Positions 16,931-26,351 of a DNA stretch of 64,000 nucleotides are shown here, in pieces. Source of the DNA: Flagellimonas pacifica (GTDB lineage Bacteria > Bacteroidota > Bacteroidia > Flavobacteriales > Flavobacteriaceae); assembly GCF_900215465.1 (NCBI RefSeq), contig NZ_OBEH01000001.1, positions 744,001 to 808,000 of the forward strand, given 5' to 3'. The notes under the pieces are model-generated. The model saw only the letters and a program-made list of their open reading frames with translations, did no database searches and was not told the DNA's origin. The position numbers and the translations under genes were made by a program. How positions within the stretch are numbered: the stretch's first letter is position 1; each line of letters starts with the position of its first letter.

Positions 16931-19678
16931 ATGGTAGTCTCAATGATGGCTGCAATGGACACAATTTCTTGCCTTTGGAAAAGAAAAACAAGGATGCTTA
17001 TGGCAACCTGTATGTTTTTCAATATTGTTTCTTTTTCACAAACAACCACAAGTATCGGAGCCTATACCGAAGTGCCCGAAAAAGTATATCTTCAACTAAC
17101 CTCAAAAGAGTATACCTCAGGGCAGACCATTTGGTTCAAGGCTCTTGTTACTGATTCTAGAGACCATACACCATCCTATCTTAGTGGTGTGCTTTATGTT
17201 GATTTGATTGACCCAAATGGACAAATTGTTTCACATAAAATAATTAAGCTGACAAGTGGTATAGGTCATGGCTTTATAGACTTACCAGAAAGTTATAATG
17301 GTCAGTTTTTAATTAGGGCATATACACAGTGGAACAGGAATTTTGGGAAAGAGTTTATGTTCAAGGAGTATATCACAATCCATGAATTGATAAAACAAAA
17401 AGAAGAAAATCCCTTTGGTCAACTTAGGAGAGTACAGAATGAAGAAGGAAAAGTTTTCTTGTCTGGAGAAATTGAACTGAAGGAAACGGTCAAAACAAAC
17501 CCGGGCAAAATTAAGGTTAAGTTGGATTGGGGGGCGAGAAAAGATTCAATTTGGGTTAAGAGAAATAAAGGAAACACTTATTTCTTTAAACATGAAATCC
17601 CGAAAGAATTAAATTGGATTTCACTTGCTCTTGATACAGATGAAAGATTCAATTATTCAAAAACAGTTGTTTTAAAAGATGACGTTCTCGATTTGCAATT
17701 TTTCCCCGAGAGTGGTAAAATGGTACATGGCCTATATAGTAAGGTTGGATATAAAGCAGTGGGGTTCGATGGAAAAGGAAGAAAAATACAGGGTGATGTT
17801 TTTGATAATAAAGGAAGAAAAATAACCTCATTTAAAAGCAACTCTTTGGGTATGGGCATTTTTCACCTAAAGGCAGATAGCAATTTGCGCTTTCATGTAA
17901 AAATCAATTCAGAAAAAACCTCAACCGCCAAGACCTTGTTTCCCTTGCCCAAAGCTGTCCAAAAAGGTAGCGTCCTATCTATTGAGAAGACAAAAGATAA
18001 AATAAGATTGCGTGTCATTTCAAATGACCTAAAAGATAGTGTGTCCGTTAAAATCAGCTGTAGAGCTGTAGATTATTATCTGATAGAAGGGATGTTGGTT
18101 CAAGGAAGTCTTATCTCTAAGATTCCAATCGAAAACCTTCCTAATGGAATCTTGGTTTTCACTTTAATGGACAAAAAACAGCAACCTATAGCAGAAAGGC
18201 TTTTCTATAATGAATCAGGCAAGGATGAATTGCAGGTTGAACTTATAACCAATAAATCCAATTATAACAGAAGAGAAAAAACAAAGTTGGACATTCAAGC
18301 TTTGGAAGAAGGTAAGAAACCGTCCATTGCAAATATGTCTATCAAGGTAATCAACAAAAATCAATGGCGCGAAGGTATTGATGGCTTTATACGGTCTCAT
18401 TTTCTTTTAGAATCAGAACTTAGGGGACAGATTGAAAACCCAGGACAGTATTTTGACAAAGAAAACCCTGGCCGCCATGGGGATATGGATGCTCTGTTGC
18501 TTACCCAAGGCTGGCGCAACTATAAATATCCGCCAAAAAGACAAGGAAATAGGTTTTTTTGGCCCCAACCTAGACTTACGGTGAGAGGTGTGGTTGCCCC
18601 ACTTTCCTCAAAGAACAAAATACAGAAAGAGATTGATTTAACATTGGCCACTTTTGGGAAAGAAACATCGCTTTATTCACAAAGAACAGATAGTTTGGGA
18701 AATTTCCAGTTTTTGCTGGATGACACCTATGGTGAACAGATACGGATATTGCTTCACGCCAATAATGGGAAAAAAAGAAGAAAAAAACTTTCCATAAAGA
18801 TTAATGACTTCTTCCCGATCGAAGTTAACTATAAGCACAATCCTTTTGCTGGCAAAATGGATGAAATGACCACCACGCTTTTGAAAGAGGAACAAAGACG
18901 CAAGAGAACAGACATGGTTTTTGATTCGCTTTATGGAGTTACCCAATTAGATGAAGTTGTTGTTGAAGATGTAAGATTAAATCCAGAACGCAGGGAACTC
19001 TATGAAAAATATGGAAAGCCAGATGTGATAATATCAGGAGATTCGCTAAGACATAAAGAGAAAAAATGGTCCTATGGCCTGTACAGCATTCTTTTGTTCA
19101 ACTATGGCAGTGAGGTCATAATTGAACGATTCCCCGATGGCTTCATGCTAGCGCAAATTCCAGGAGGACCAAGTTTAGTCATGGTAGATGGGAGGTTGAT
19201 ACAGAAATATGAATACAACTATGTTCCGCATATGCCCCCAGGAGTGGTTGAGAATTTAGAACTGATAAAATTTGCAAAATCGTTTAAAGAGAGTTATTTG
19301 CAAGTATTCCCTGAAACACACCCAATGGAATTGCCTGCCGCCGGACATATTATTTCCATAAACACAAAAGGAAAGGTGGGATTATACAGTTCGGATAAAC
19401 CCAAACCGGGAACTCTTGACACTACAATTGAAGTGTTCTCTCCCATAAAGGAATTCTATACACCCAAATATGACAAACCTATTCCTGTAAATGAGCAAAA
19501 ACCCGATTTAAGGTCATTGATACATTGGAAACCGAGCTTAAATACTGATGAGAAAGGAAAAACTTCAGAAAGTTTTTACAATGGAGATGTCTTAGGTGAT
19601 TATGTCATTATTATTGAAGCAATTTCCAAAGAAGGCTATATTGGATACCAAACGAAGACATTTTCTGTTGTAGAATAA
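16931..19678 (+). CDS. Surface/periplasmic protein with MG2-like domain and TonB-receptor plug-like region
   Basis: Up to 915 aa; the start is uncertain. ATGs lie at 16931, 16943, 16946 and 16955, all before the signal peptide (hydrophobic MLMATCMFFNIVSFSQ). A start at 16955 gives the most normal signal peptide. The early region (EVPEKVYLQLTSKEYTSGQT, then VDLIDPNGQIV) resembles the macroglobulin MG2 fold of alpha-2-macroglobulin-like proteins. The middle part (residues ~430-560) has NKSNYNRREKTKLDI and LLLTQGWRNYKY. The last third carries a carboxypeptidase-regulatory-like strand set and a plug-like stretch (TQLDEVVVEDVRL, GPSLVMVDGRLI). No beta-barrel follows, so it is not itself a TonB receptor. 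Role unknown; possibly outer-membrane uptake or assembly. It stands alone between a terminator and the convergent DUF218 gene. Confidence 0.75.
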   Translation: MVVSMMAAMDTISCLWKRKTRMLMATCMFFNIVSFSQTTTSIGAYTEVPEKVYLQLTSKEYTSGQTIWFKALVTDSRDHTPSYLSGVLYVDLIDPNGQIVSHKIIKLTSGIGHGFIDLPESYNGQFLIRAYTQWNRNFGKEFMFKEYITIHELIKQKEENPFGQLRRVQNEEGKVFLSGEIELKETVKTNPGKIKVKLDWGARKDSIWVKRNKGNTYFFKHEIPKELNWISLALDTDERFNYSKTVVLKDDVLDLQFFPESGKMVHGLYSKVGYKAVGFDGKGRKIQGDVFDNKGRKITSFKSNSLGMGIFHLKADSNLRFHVKINSEKTSTAKTLFPLPKAVQKGSVLSIEKTKDKIRLRVISNDLKDSVSVKISCRAVDYYLIEGMLVQGSLISKIPIENLPNGILVFTLMDKKQQPIAERLFYNESGKDELQVELITNKSNYNRREKTKLDIQALEEGKKPSIANMSIKVINKNQWREGIDGFIRSHFLLESELRGQIENPGQYFDKENPGRHGDMDALLLTQGWRNYKYPPKRQGNRFFWPQPRLTVRGVVAPLSSKNKIQKEIDLTLATFGKETSLYSQRTDSLGNFQFLLDDTYGEQIRILLHANNGKKRRKKLSIKINDFFPIEVNYKHNPFAGKMDEMTTTLLKEEQRRKRTDMVFDSLYGVTQLDEVVVEDVRLNPERRELYEKYGKPDVIISGDSLRHKEKKWSYGLYSILLFNYGSEVIIERFPDGFMLAQIPGGPSLVMVDGRLIQKYEYNYVPHMPPGVVENLELIKFAKSFKESYLQVFPETHPMELPAAGHIISINTKGKVGLYSSDKPKPGTLDTTIEVFSPIKEFYTPKYDKPIPVNEQKPDLRSLIHWKPSLNTDEKGKTSESFYNGDVLGDYVIIIEAISKEGYIGYQTKTFSVVE

Positions 19679-19715
19679 GGTATTTACTTGGTCTATTTGA
19701 AGGCCAACAAGGTGT

Positions 19716-20225
19716 TTAATAATACAAACCATTTTGAAGAATGGAAGCAATGGCCTTTTTCTCATGCGCTAACAAAACACTGTATTCCTCCTTATCCAAT
19801 TTACAAGGCACACCTACAAATGTAATAGCATATCCTTTTAGGATTTCATTAAAAACTAATCTAACCCTTTCCAAGTGGTATCCGGAAGTGATTATTGTAA
19901 GCGAGAGCTCATTTTTGAGTTTGGACAAAATAGATTTTGCCTTAACGGCATCGTCAACCGTGTTTTCTGAAAGAGCAAATTCCAAAAAAGCATTTCCCTG
20001 CACTCCTTTTTTCATTAAATAAGCTTTTGCATAATGCGCATGCGGATGTTTGGCAGTGTTAAAATTAGGGCCCCACCCACCAGTACAGAGCACAAGACTT
20101 TTCTTTTTGAATAAATCGGCGCAACAATCAAGGCGACTTTTGGAAATTGAGCTTAACTCCCCTGAAACAGAGTTGGGCGAACCCAAAACAATTAAGACAT
20201 TTTTTATGGTTTTTCCACTTGCCAA
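19716..20225 (-). CDS. DUF218/YdcF-ElyC-SanA family protein
   Basis: 169 aa. A Rossmann-like fold: NVLIVLGSPNS at the N-terminus, VLCTGGWGPNFN, ALSENTVDDAVKAK and TIITSGYHLERVRLVF. These correspond to the VLG-(S/N)-x-SxxR, TGG, E-S/N-T and TSxxHxxR blocks of the DUF218 family. Family members such as SanA and ElyC are linked to envelope integrity and peptidoglycan precursor metabolism. This one lacks the N-terminal membrane helix and is probably cytoplasmic. It begins 19 nt after the stop of the DoxX-like gene on the same strand, so the delta' - DoxX - DUF218 genes probably form one operon. Confidence 0.8.
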   Translation of the reverse strand: MASGKTIKNVLIVLGSPNSVSGELSSISKSRLDCCADLFKKKSLVLCTGGWGPNFNTAKHPHAHYAKAYLMKKGVQGNAFLEFALSENTVDDAVKAKSILSKLKNELSLTIITSGYHLERVRLVFNEILKGYAITFVGVPCKLDKEEYSVLLAHEKKAIASILQNGLYY

Positions 20226-20244
20226 ATGATTGCTTTTTAGGTTG

Positions 20245-20640
20245 TTATTGTAGCAGATAAATCAAAAATATAGTTGGAATAAAATAAATTACAATTGTTT
20301 TTGCGCCTTCGTAATCTTTAGCCACCCGTTGTCCAAAAAGCAAAAATAATAGGGTGATTGCGGAGAGGATGGCTCCATATATGGCCATATTACTTTTGCC
20401 TGAGGCAACAAACTGAAAAGTTCCAACTGCACATAAAATTCCTGAAACCATTTCCATCAACAATATTGTTCCTAGCAGAAGAGGTACCATTCCATTAAAA
20501 ATACTTTTGGAAAAATGGTCCTTTAGCCAGGTTATATTTCCTTTCCAATCCATAATTTTATCAATACCGCTTTGCAATAAGGTAATGGTTAAAAAAAGAA
20601 GTAAAAGAATTGGAGCGGCGTTTAAAATAAAATGTTCCAT
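20245..20640 (-). CDS. DoxX-like four-helix membrane protein
   Basis: 131 aa with four predicted membrane helices (LNAAPILLLLFLTITLLQSG, MVPLLLGTILLMEMVSGIL, MAIYGAILSAITLLFLLFG, TIVIYFIPTIFLIYLL). The arrangement and the SGIDKIMDW segment after helix 1 resemble the DoxX/SURF4-like family, whose members often relate to quinone or redox functions. No catalytic residue can be assigned. It lies 12 nt downstream of the DNA polymerase III delta' gene. Confidence 0.65.
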   Translation of the reverse strand: MEHFILNAAPILLLLFLTITLLQSGIDKIMDWKGNITWLKDHFSKSIFNGMVPLLLGTILLMEMVSGILCAVGTFQFVASGKSNMAIYGAILSAITLLFLLFGQRVAKDYEGAKTIVIYFIPTIFLIYLLQ

Positions 20641-20652
20641 CGTTAGCTTGTT

Positions 20653-21804
20653 TTATGCTGCTTTGGCGTGTAGCAGTCTAGTGAGTTTTATAGAAAGATC
20701 TGTGAATATGATTTTGGAGTTACCATTTCGTTCCACGTGAAAAATGGCCTTTTCCAATTCTTCAACAATCTGCTCAATATTGTTCTCATGAACAAAAGGG
20801 GCAAATTTGGCGAGATCAAAATTTTCTAGGTGTATCTTAAGATATACCAGCTCTTCCGCCTTGTAATTTAATAAAAGGGCCTGTCTCATTGCTCTTAGAC
20901 AGTAGTTTAAAAACTGCTTTTGAACCTCTCTTCCGGTTTTAGCGACTTCGTCACTCCAAAGAATTAGTTCTTGAATTGCTCCTTTATTTCCTTTGGCCTT
21001 AAAGGCACTTCTTACCCACTGTACAAACCAACGTTCAAAAACCAAATCCTCTGAATCTTTATTTAGAAGGTCCAACGCTTTATTAAAGTTGCCATTGGCC
21101 TCATGTGCAATAGAATTGGCTTCGCTTTCGGGAACTCCTCGTTTTAAAAGTTCGTGGACAATGGCGTTTTCTGCTACTGGCGGAAAATGTAAAATCTGGC
21201 AACGAGACCGAATGGTATTTATAATTTGTTCTTCCTCTTCAGCGACCAATAGTAGTAATGTTTTATTTGGGGGCTCTTCAATTAATTTTAAAAGCTTGTT
21301 GGCGGCGGCTATGTTCATTTTTTCGGCCATCCAAATAATCAATATTTTAAATCCGCCCTCATATGATTTCAAAGAAAGTTTTTTGACAACATCCATTGCT
21401 TCGTCCACACCAATCTGCCCTTGCTTTTTTTCAATACCAATGTGTCTGTACCAATCAAAAAGGTTTCCATATGGTTGCTCCAGAATAAAGAGTCGCCAAT
21501 CTTCAAGATAATTATCACTTACCGCGTGCGATTTTATTTTGTCCGAAGTTGAGACTGGAAAGGCAAAGTGCAAATCGGGGTGGGTAAGTGAATTGCATTT
21601 AACATTACAAACTTCGTTTTCACCATTGTTTTCACCATCTATGTTTGCGCAAAGTAGATATTGTGCATAAGCAATGGCCATGGGCAACGCTCCAGTACCT
21701 TCTCTCCCCACAAACAATTGTGCGTGTGCCACTCTACCGGATTCAGCTGTGGAAACCAAATGGTTTTTGATGTGCTCAAGGCCTAAAACATCTTTAAATA
21801 GCAT
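20653..21804 (-). CDS. holB: DNA polymerase III delta' subunit (clamp loader)
   Basis: 383 aa. Part of the clamp loader that opens and loads the beta sliding clamp. The N-terminal AAA+ fold is MLFKDVLGLEHIKNHL, HAQLFVGREGTGALPMA, then HPDLHFAFPVS and KILIIWMAEKMN. The P-loop region (GREGTGAL) lacks the Lys needed for ATP binding, in keeping with delta' acting as a non-hydrolysing stator. Cysteines around CNVKC may form the zinc module. The region INTIRSRCQILHFPP matches sensor-1/SRC. A TATCTTTG box lies only 4 nt upstream of the ATG, suggesting a nearly leaderless mRNA. A parS-like site lies inside the coding sequence near its 3' end. Confidence 0.93.
   Translation of the reverse strand: MLFKDVLGLEHIKNHLVSTAESGRVAHAQLFVGREGTGALPMAIAYAQYLLCANIDGENNGENEVCNVKCNSLTHPDLHFAFPVSTSDKIKSHAVSDNYLEDWRLFILEQPYGNLFDWYRHIGIEKKQGQIGVDEAMDVVKKLSLKSYEGGFKILIIWMAEKMNIAAANKLLKLIEEPPNKTLLLLVAEEEEQIINTIRSRCQILHFPPVAENAIVHELLKRGVPESEANSIAHEANGNFNKALDLLNKDSEDLVFERWFVQWVRSAFKAKGNKGAIQELILWSDEVAKTGREVQKQFLNYCLRAMRQALLLNYKAEELVYLKIHLENFDLAKFAPFVHENNIEQIVEELEKAIFHVERNGNSKIIFTDLSIKLTRLLHAKAA
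20729..20744. promoter_or_regulatory. parS-like centromere site 3 (CGTTCCACGTGAAAAA)
   Basis: 14 of 16 matches to TGTTNCACGTGNAACA, mismatching at positions 1 and 15. Within holB, encoding FHVER on the minus strand. A weaker candidate than sites 1 and 2. Confidence 0.5.
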
Positions 21805-21808
21805 ATTT

Positions 21809-21816
21809 CAAAGATA
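21809..21816 (-). promoter_or_regulatory. Candidate -7 box for holB (TATCTTTG)
   Basis: Exact TAnnTTTG match, minus strand, only 4 nt before the ATG; transcription would begin at or next to the start codon. Confidence 0.55.
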
Positions 21817-21906
21817 CATTTTTTAGGTTCTGGTGCACTGAACACTTTTTTTGTTGGAACTTTAAAAATATGAGGGACTCAACCAATCTGGAAAGCAGGA
21901 AATCTT

Positions 21907-21914
21907 TACATTTG
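21907..21914 (+). promoter_or_regulatory. Candidate -7 box for pgk (TACATTTG)
   Basis: Exact TAnnTTTG match 22 nt before the pgk ATG, in the 132-bp divergent spacer shared with holB. Confidence 0.55.
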
Positions 21915-21936
21915 ACCTTGCCATAAAATCAAACAG

Positions 21937-23127
21937 ATGAAGACCATAGAAGATTTCAATTTTGAAGATAAAAAAGCGCTAATACGTGTCGATTTCAACG
22001 TGCCATTGGATGGAGAGTTCAATGTTACGGACACCAGTAGAATTGAAGCTGCCACACCTACTATATTAAAGGTTTTAGAAGACGGGGGAAGTGCAATTTT
22101 AATGAGCCACTTGGGAAGACCAAAGGGTCAAGTAAATAAGGATATGTCTTTGTCACACATCTGTGAAAAGGTTTCTGAAATTGTAGGTGTTCAAGTAAAA
22201 TTTGTGAATGATTGTGTTGGTGCAGAGGTCACCAAAGCTGTTACCGAACTTCAAAACGGAGAGGTTTTGTTACTAGAAAATCTTCGGTTTCATGCCGAAG
22301 AGGAAAAGGGAGATGAAGCCTTTGCAGAAGCGCTGTCCAAAAACGGAGATATTTACGTTAACGATGCATTTGGAACGGCCCATAGAGCACATGCTTCAAC
22401 CACAATAGTTGCCAATTATTTTGCTGAAAACAGATGTTTTGGATATCTTCTGGCAAAAGAAATCAAGGCTATAGAAAAGGTAATGCAGACTGGAGAAAAA
22501 CCGGTAACTGCCATTTTGGGAGGCGCAAAGGTTTCTTCTAAAATTACCATTATTGAAAATATTCTGGATAAGGTTGACAACTTGATTATTGGCGGTGGAA
22601 TGACCTACACTTTTGTTAAGGCAAAAGGAGGCAAAGTAGGAGATTCAATTTGTGAAGACGATAAAATGGAACTGGCCCTTAATATTTTAAAGCAAGCTGA
22701 AGCCAAAGGAGTAAAAATTCATTTGCCGGTCGATGTTTTGGCTGCCGATGCATTTGATAATAACGCCAACACCCAATTTTTGGATGTAAATGAAATCCCG
22801 GATGGATGGCAAGGTCTAGATGCTGGCCCCCAATCCTTGGAAATCTTCAAAAAAGTGATTCTGGAATCCAAAACCATATTATGGAATGGCCCTGTTGGGG
22901 TTTTTGAGATGGAAAACTTTGCCAATGGAACTATTTCTATCGGAAATTTTATAGATGAGGCAACACAAAGAGGTGCATTTTCACTTGTGGGAGGCGGAGA
23001 CTCAGTGGCGGCCGTAAAGCAGTTTGGTTTTGAAGATAAAGTGAGTTATGTATCTACCGGAGGTGGCGCCATGTTGGAAAGTTTGGAAGGAAGAACACTT
23101 CCTGGGATTGCAGCAATATTGGGCTAA
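21937..23127 (+). CDS. pgk: Phosphoglycerate kinase
   Basis: 396 aa, a normal length. Glycolytic/gluconeogenic enzyme transferring phosphate between 1,3-bisphosphoglycerate and ADP. N-terminal signature [15 protein letters not shown]; substrate-binding [35 protein letters not shown]; hinge and C-terminal nucleotide-binding parts [23 protein letters not shown] and the Gly-rich [12 protein letters not shown], closing with [10 protein letters not shown]. The gene has its own promoter box. A lytic transglycosylase and DUF4837 lipoprotein follow in the same orientation. Confidence 0.98.
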   Translation: MKTIEDFNFEDKKALIRVDFNVPLDGEFNVTDTSRIEAATPTILKVLEDGGSAILMSHLGRPKGQVNKDMSLSHICEKVSEIVGVQVKFVNDCVGAEVTKAVTELQNGEVLLLENLRFHAEEEKGDEAFAEALSKNGDIYVNDAFGTAHRAHASTTIVANYFAENRCFGYLLAKEIKAIEKVMQTGEKPVTAILGGAKVSSKITIIENILDKVDNLIIGGGMTYTFVKAKGGKVGDSICEDDKMELALNILKQAEAKGVKIHLPVDVLAADAFDNNANTQFLDVNEIPDGWQGLDAGPQSLEIFKKVILESKTILWNGPVGVFEMENFANGTISIGNFIDEATQRGAFSLVGGGDSVAAVKQFGFEDKVSYVSTGGGAMLESLEGRTLPGIAAILG

Positions 23128-23246
23128 CCTTCACGTTATGAAGTAGTAGGCAAGGGGTTACTTTAAGAGATGTTTTAGACCGAAAACTTTAATATTTCAG
23201 AAAAAAACACCATTTTCGTTTGCCCCAAAACCAAACCTTGTCCAAA

Positions 23247-24878
23247 ATGAACCAAAAATTTAAAATCGCCTTGTCGGCGACGCTACTCTTTTCCGCTTCA
23301 ATTATCTATTCTCAAGAAGCTGATTCTACAGTTGTAAATCAACAAGAGGTAAAAAACACCTTAAATTCTGCCGCGAATAAAGATTCCCTTTTACCCCAAC
23401 CCGTTATAGATTTAAAAATTGATCAAAAGAAAATCGATGGTCAGCATATTGTAAAAGCGGATAAGGACAACAACTATCATTTAAAGGATTTACAAGAAGC
23501 TAGAAACTATGACAGCCTTTGGTTAAAGGAGCTACATTCCAGTGCGCAGTTGTTCAGTGAGATGTTGATTGAGGTTCAAAATCCATCTGCTGAAGAATTG
23601 ACCATTGTCGATTTGCCAACAGATACGCTTAAGGCTCGCTTGGCCCTAATGGATGAAAAAACACCATTCAATATTTCCTATAATTCGTCCTTGGAAAGTG
23701 TAATCAGATCCTTTTTGACACGGAAAAAAGGATTAATGCAACGTATGTTGACGGCGAGTCAATTTTACTTTCCACTTTTTGAACAGGAACTGGATAACCA
23801 AGATATTCCCCTTGAGATAAAATATTTGGCCATTGTGGAATCTGCATTAAACCCACGGGCAAGATCTAGAGTTGGCGCAAAAGGCCTGTGGCAGTTTATG
23901 TATGGTACTGGAAAAATGTATGGTTTGGATGTAAGCAGTTATGTGGATGAAAGAAATGACCCAATTTTAGCAACCAAGGCTGCAAGTAAATATTTGTCAA
24001 AGCTTCATGATATTTTCAATGATTGGGATTTGGCCTTGGCAGCATATAATTCCGGACCTGGAAATGTGAACAAAGCCATCAGAAGATCGGGAGGGTATAA
24101 GAACTATTGGAACATTAGAAGAAATCTTCCACGTGAAACGGCAGGGTATCTCCCCGCTTTTTTGGCAACGATGTATATTTTTGAATATGCAGAAGAGCAT
24201 GGACTGCAGTATAAAAAGGCAGAACGACCGTATTTTGAGACGGATACTGTTCATGTTAAAAACCTTATCACTTTTGACCAGATATCCAAACTTGTTGACA
24301 TCAGCAAAGAAGAATTGGAGATGCTGAACCCAGCGTACAAACTGAACATTATTCCAAAAATAAAAGGAAAAACCTATGCGTTGAGGTTACCAGTTACCAA
24401 AATAGGCAAGTTTGTAAACAATGAGGAAGCCATTTATGCTTATGCCAAAAAAGAACTGGATTCTTTGGAAAAGCCTTTACCGCAATTGGTGACAACCAAG
24501 AACCAAATTAGATATAAAGTTAGAAGTGGAGATTATTTGGGCAGGATTGCAGAAAGATATGGTGTGGGTGTAAGCCAAATCAAAAGATGGAATGGTTTGC
24601 GAAGCAACAATCTTAGAGTTGGGCAACGACTTACAATATTCCCGAGAAAGCCTTATATTCCAAAACAAGCGACCACCAAAAATAATACTTCAAAATCAGC
24701 CTCTGGAACTGTGGCAGGCAGCTCAAAAGTACATACGGTACGTGAAGGTGACTCGCTTTGGACCATATCCAGAAAATATCCTGGAATTTCTATTGAAAAT
24801 TTACGAGAATGGAACGGTCTTAGTGGTAATAATTTAAAACCAGGCACAAAACTGAAATTGTGCAATTGTTCTTCGTAA
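23247..24878 (+). CDS. mltD: Membrane-bound lytic murein transglycosylase with two LysM domains (MltD-like)
   Basis: 543 aa from the ATG at 23247. An upstream in-frame TTG at 23220 adds nine residues before the signal peptide, and a near-consensus -7 box (TTCGTTTG, 23215-23222) overlaps it, so the ATG is preferred. After the signal peptide (FKIALSATLLFSASIIYSQ) comes an SLT catalytic domain: the catalytic Glu in AIVESALNPRARS, GAKGLWQFMYGTGKMYGL and LALAAYNSGPGNVNKAI. Two LysM peptidoglycan-binding modules follow (IRYKVRSGDYLGRIAERYGV and KVHTVREGDSLWTISRKY). The enzyme cleaves glycan strands to 1,6-anhydromuropeptides during wall remodelling. DUF4837 follows after 12 nt, probably as an operon. 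A parS-like site is inside the catalytic region. Confidence 0.92.
   Translation: MNQKFKIALSATLLFSASIIYSQEADSTVVNQQEVKNTLNSAANKDSLLPQPVIDLKIDQKKIDGQHIVKADKDNNYHLKDLQEARNYDSLWLKELHSSAQLFSEMLIEVQNPSAEELTIVDLPTDTLKARLALMDEKTPFNISYNSSLESVIRSFLTRKKGLMQRMLTASQFYFPLFEQELDNQDIPLEIKYLAIVESALNPRARSRVGAKGLWQFMYGTGKMYGLDVSSYVDERNDPILATKAASKYLSKLHDIFNDWDLALAAYNSGPGNVNKAIRRSGGYKNYWNIRRNLPRETAGYLPAFLATMYIFEYAEEHGLQYKKAERPYFETDTVHVKNLITFDQISKLVDISKEELEMLNPAYKLNIIPKIKGKTYALRLPVTKIGKFVNNEEAIYAYAKKELDSLEKPLPQLVTTKNQIRYKVRSGDYLGRIAERYGVGVSQIKRWNGLRSNNLRVGQRLTIFPRKPYIPKQATTKNNTSKSASGTVAGSSKVHTVREGDSLWTISRKYPGISIENLREWNGLSGNNLKPGTKLKLCNCSS
24125..24140. promoter_or_regulatory. parS-like centromere site 4 (TCTTCCACGTGAAACG)
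   Basis: 14 of 16 matches to TGTTNCACGTGNAACA, mismatching at positions 2 and 16. Inside the transglycosylase gene, encoding the LPRET segment. A weaker candidate. Confidence 0.45.
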
Positions 24879-24890
24879 ATTTAAAGCAAG

Positions 24891-25877
24891 ATGAAAAAAA
24901 TTGGAACACTAACCTTCGCCATTGTAACCTTGGTGATGTTATCATGTAATGATGGGCCTAAAAAGCGATTTCTTCCGCCTTCTACAGGTGGAGTGAATTC
25001 CTTGATGGTAGTAATGGATACAGAATTATGGAAGGGAGGGGTTGGAGATAAAATCCGGGAACATTTTGCAAAACCTGCGCCAGGTCTCACGCCAGAACAA
25101 TCTATTTTTACCATAACGCAAATACCGCCACAAGTATTTAAAGGTGCTACGGCATATTCTAGATCTGTACTTTTTGTGGAACAGGACACCTTCTCCTTGG
25201 CCCACATTAAAACAAATGTATTTGCCAAACCTCAAAAAGTTGCAGTAATCAAAGGTGAAACGTACAACGATTTTGCAAACAATATTGATTCTTTGGCAGG
25301 AATGGCAATCTCGGCATTTAAAAGAGTAGAAATTGAGGAAGCACAGAAGCGCTTTACTCGTTCATTGACAAAAGAAAAGGCTTTTGAAGAGGAATTTGGG
25401 ATAAGCTTAAAAGTTCCTTCGCTTTATAAACTTGGAAAACGGGAAAAAAACTTTGTTTGGATGGATATTCAAATCCCAAAAGGAACTATGAATATTTTGG
25501 CCTATTCCATGCCTTGGGATAGTTTTACCAATGATTCCACATTTGTGAACGATATTGTGAAGATGAGGGATTCCATTGGAAAGAAATATGTTCCAGGGCC
25601 TTATGAAGGCACTTTTATGGTAACTGAAAAAGCTTTTGCGCCATATATTTATCCAGCGCAGATTGGAGGGAAGAAAGCCGCAGAAGCTCGGGGAGTATGG
25701 GAAATAGATGGTTATCCAATGGCAGGTCCTTTCCTTACCTACATTATCAATGATAAGGAAAACAACAGAAAACTGGTTTTGGAAGGTTTCACTTTTGCTC
25801 CATCAGAAGAAAAGCGAGATTATATGTTTGAGCTTGAAGCGATATTGAAAACCGTAAAGTTCGCGACAGGTTCTTAA
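24891..25877 (+). CDS. DUF4837 family lipoprotein
   Basis: 328 aa. The lipoprotein signal is MKKIGTLTFAIVTLVMLSC, with the Cys at residue 19 as the lipidation site. The mature sequence carries features of DUF4837: LPPSTGGVNSLMVVMDTELW, VGDKIREHF, ITQIPPQVF and KYVPGPYEGTFM...RGVWEIDGYPMAGPF. I know the family as Bacteroidota-specific and uncharacterised. It follows the lytic transglycosylase by 12 nt and ends in a strong terminator, so it probably acts in the envelope with that operon. No catalytic motif recognised. Confidence 0.85.
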   Translation: MKKIGTLTFAIVTLVMLSCNDGPKKRFLPPSTGGVNSLMVVMDTELWKGGVGDKIREHFAKPAPGLTPEQSIFTITQIPPQVFKGATAYSRSVLFVEQDTFSLAHIKTNVFAKPQKVAVIKGETYNDFANNIDSLAGMAISAFKRVEIEEAQKRFTRSLTKEKAFEEEFGISLKVPSLYKLGKREKNFVWMDIQIPKGTMNILAYSMPWDSFTNDSTFVNDIVKMRDSIGKKYVPGPYEGTFMVTEKAFAPYIYPAQIGGKKAAEARGVWEIDGYPMAGPFLTYIINDKENNRKLVLEGFTFAPSEEKRDYMFELEAILKTVKFATGS

Positions 25878-25894
25878 CTAAAAATAAGCAAGAC

Positions 25895-25937
25895 AAAAAA
25901 GCCCAGGAAAATCTCCCCAGATATTCTGGGCTTTTTT
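25895..25937 (+). terminator. Rho-independent terminator after DUF4837
   Basis: Twelve-base perfect stem: AAAAAAGCCCAG (25895-25906) pairs with CTGGGCTTTTTT (25926-25937). Confidence 0.85.
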
Positions 25938-25963
25938 GTTCTCTAAATGCTTAAAAGGGATTA

Positions 25964-26134
25964 TTAATCAAATGCAAATCCGGTTGCAATTCTATAAACG
26001 AATGCATAAAGCACAATAAAGAACAATATAAAACTGAACCAGGCAAAGATTTTAAAATACTTTTCGATTATAAAATGTCCAAGGTTTCTAAAACCTTCTA
26101 CATAAATTTCTTTAACGAGTAATAGTTTTTTCAT
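25964..26134 (-). CDS. Small membrane protein, DUF6747-like
   Basis: A 56-aa frame read directly from the sequence: MKKLLLVKEIYVEGFRNLGH, then one membrane helix (FAWFSFILFFIVLYAFVYRI), ending ATGFAFD. The amphipathic start plus single helix matches a short flavobacterial family that I remember as DUF6747. That family name is from memory, with moderate confidence. It lies between two terminators on the minus strand, so it is probably transcribed alone. The 268-bp stretch upstream (26135-26402) otherwise holds only the terminator of the OmpA gene. Confidence 0.7.
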   Translation of the reverse strand: MKKLLLVKEIYVEGFRNLGHFIIEKYFKIFAWFSFILFFIVLYAFVYRIATGFAFD

Positions 26135-26351
26135 AAGTAAAGTTTTTAAGATTTAAAGACAAGGCAAAGATTAGAGCAAATCTGAGGGTGTGGAAAACTA
26201 CCAGATAAAAAGCAAAAAAAGAGTGATGAAAACCTCAGAGTTTCTTAAAACCCTATAAAACAGTAGTTTTCATCGCCAAAATACATAGCTCAAAAAACAA
26301 GATATCGGAGAAAGCTGTCGACATAATGCAACTTTTGTAAAAAAAGGTAAT

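Noticed and set aside
18677..18946. Antisense frame inside the MG2/plug-like gene and similar frames elsewhere
   Set aside because: Shadow of the real coding strand with no protein-like features.
23140..23160. Hairpin-like sequence after pgk
   Set aside because: Very short arms without a T-tail.
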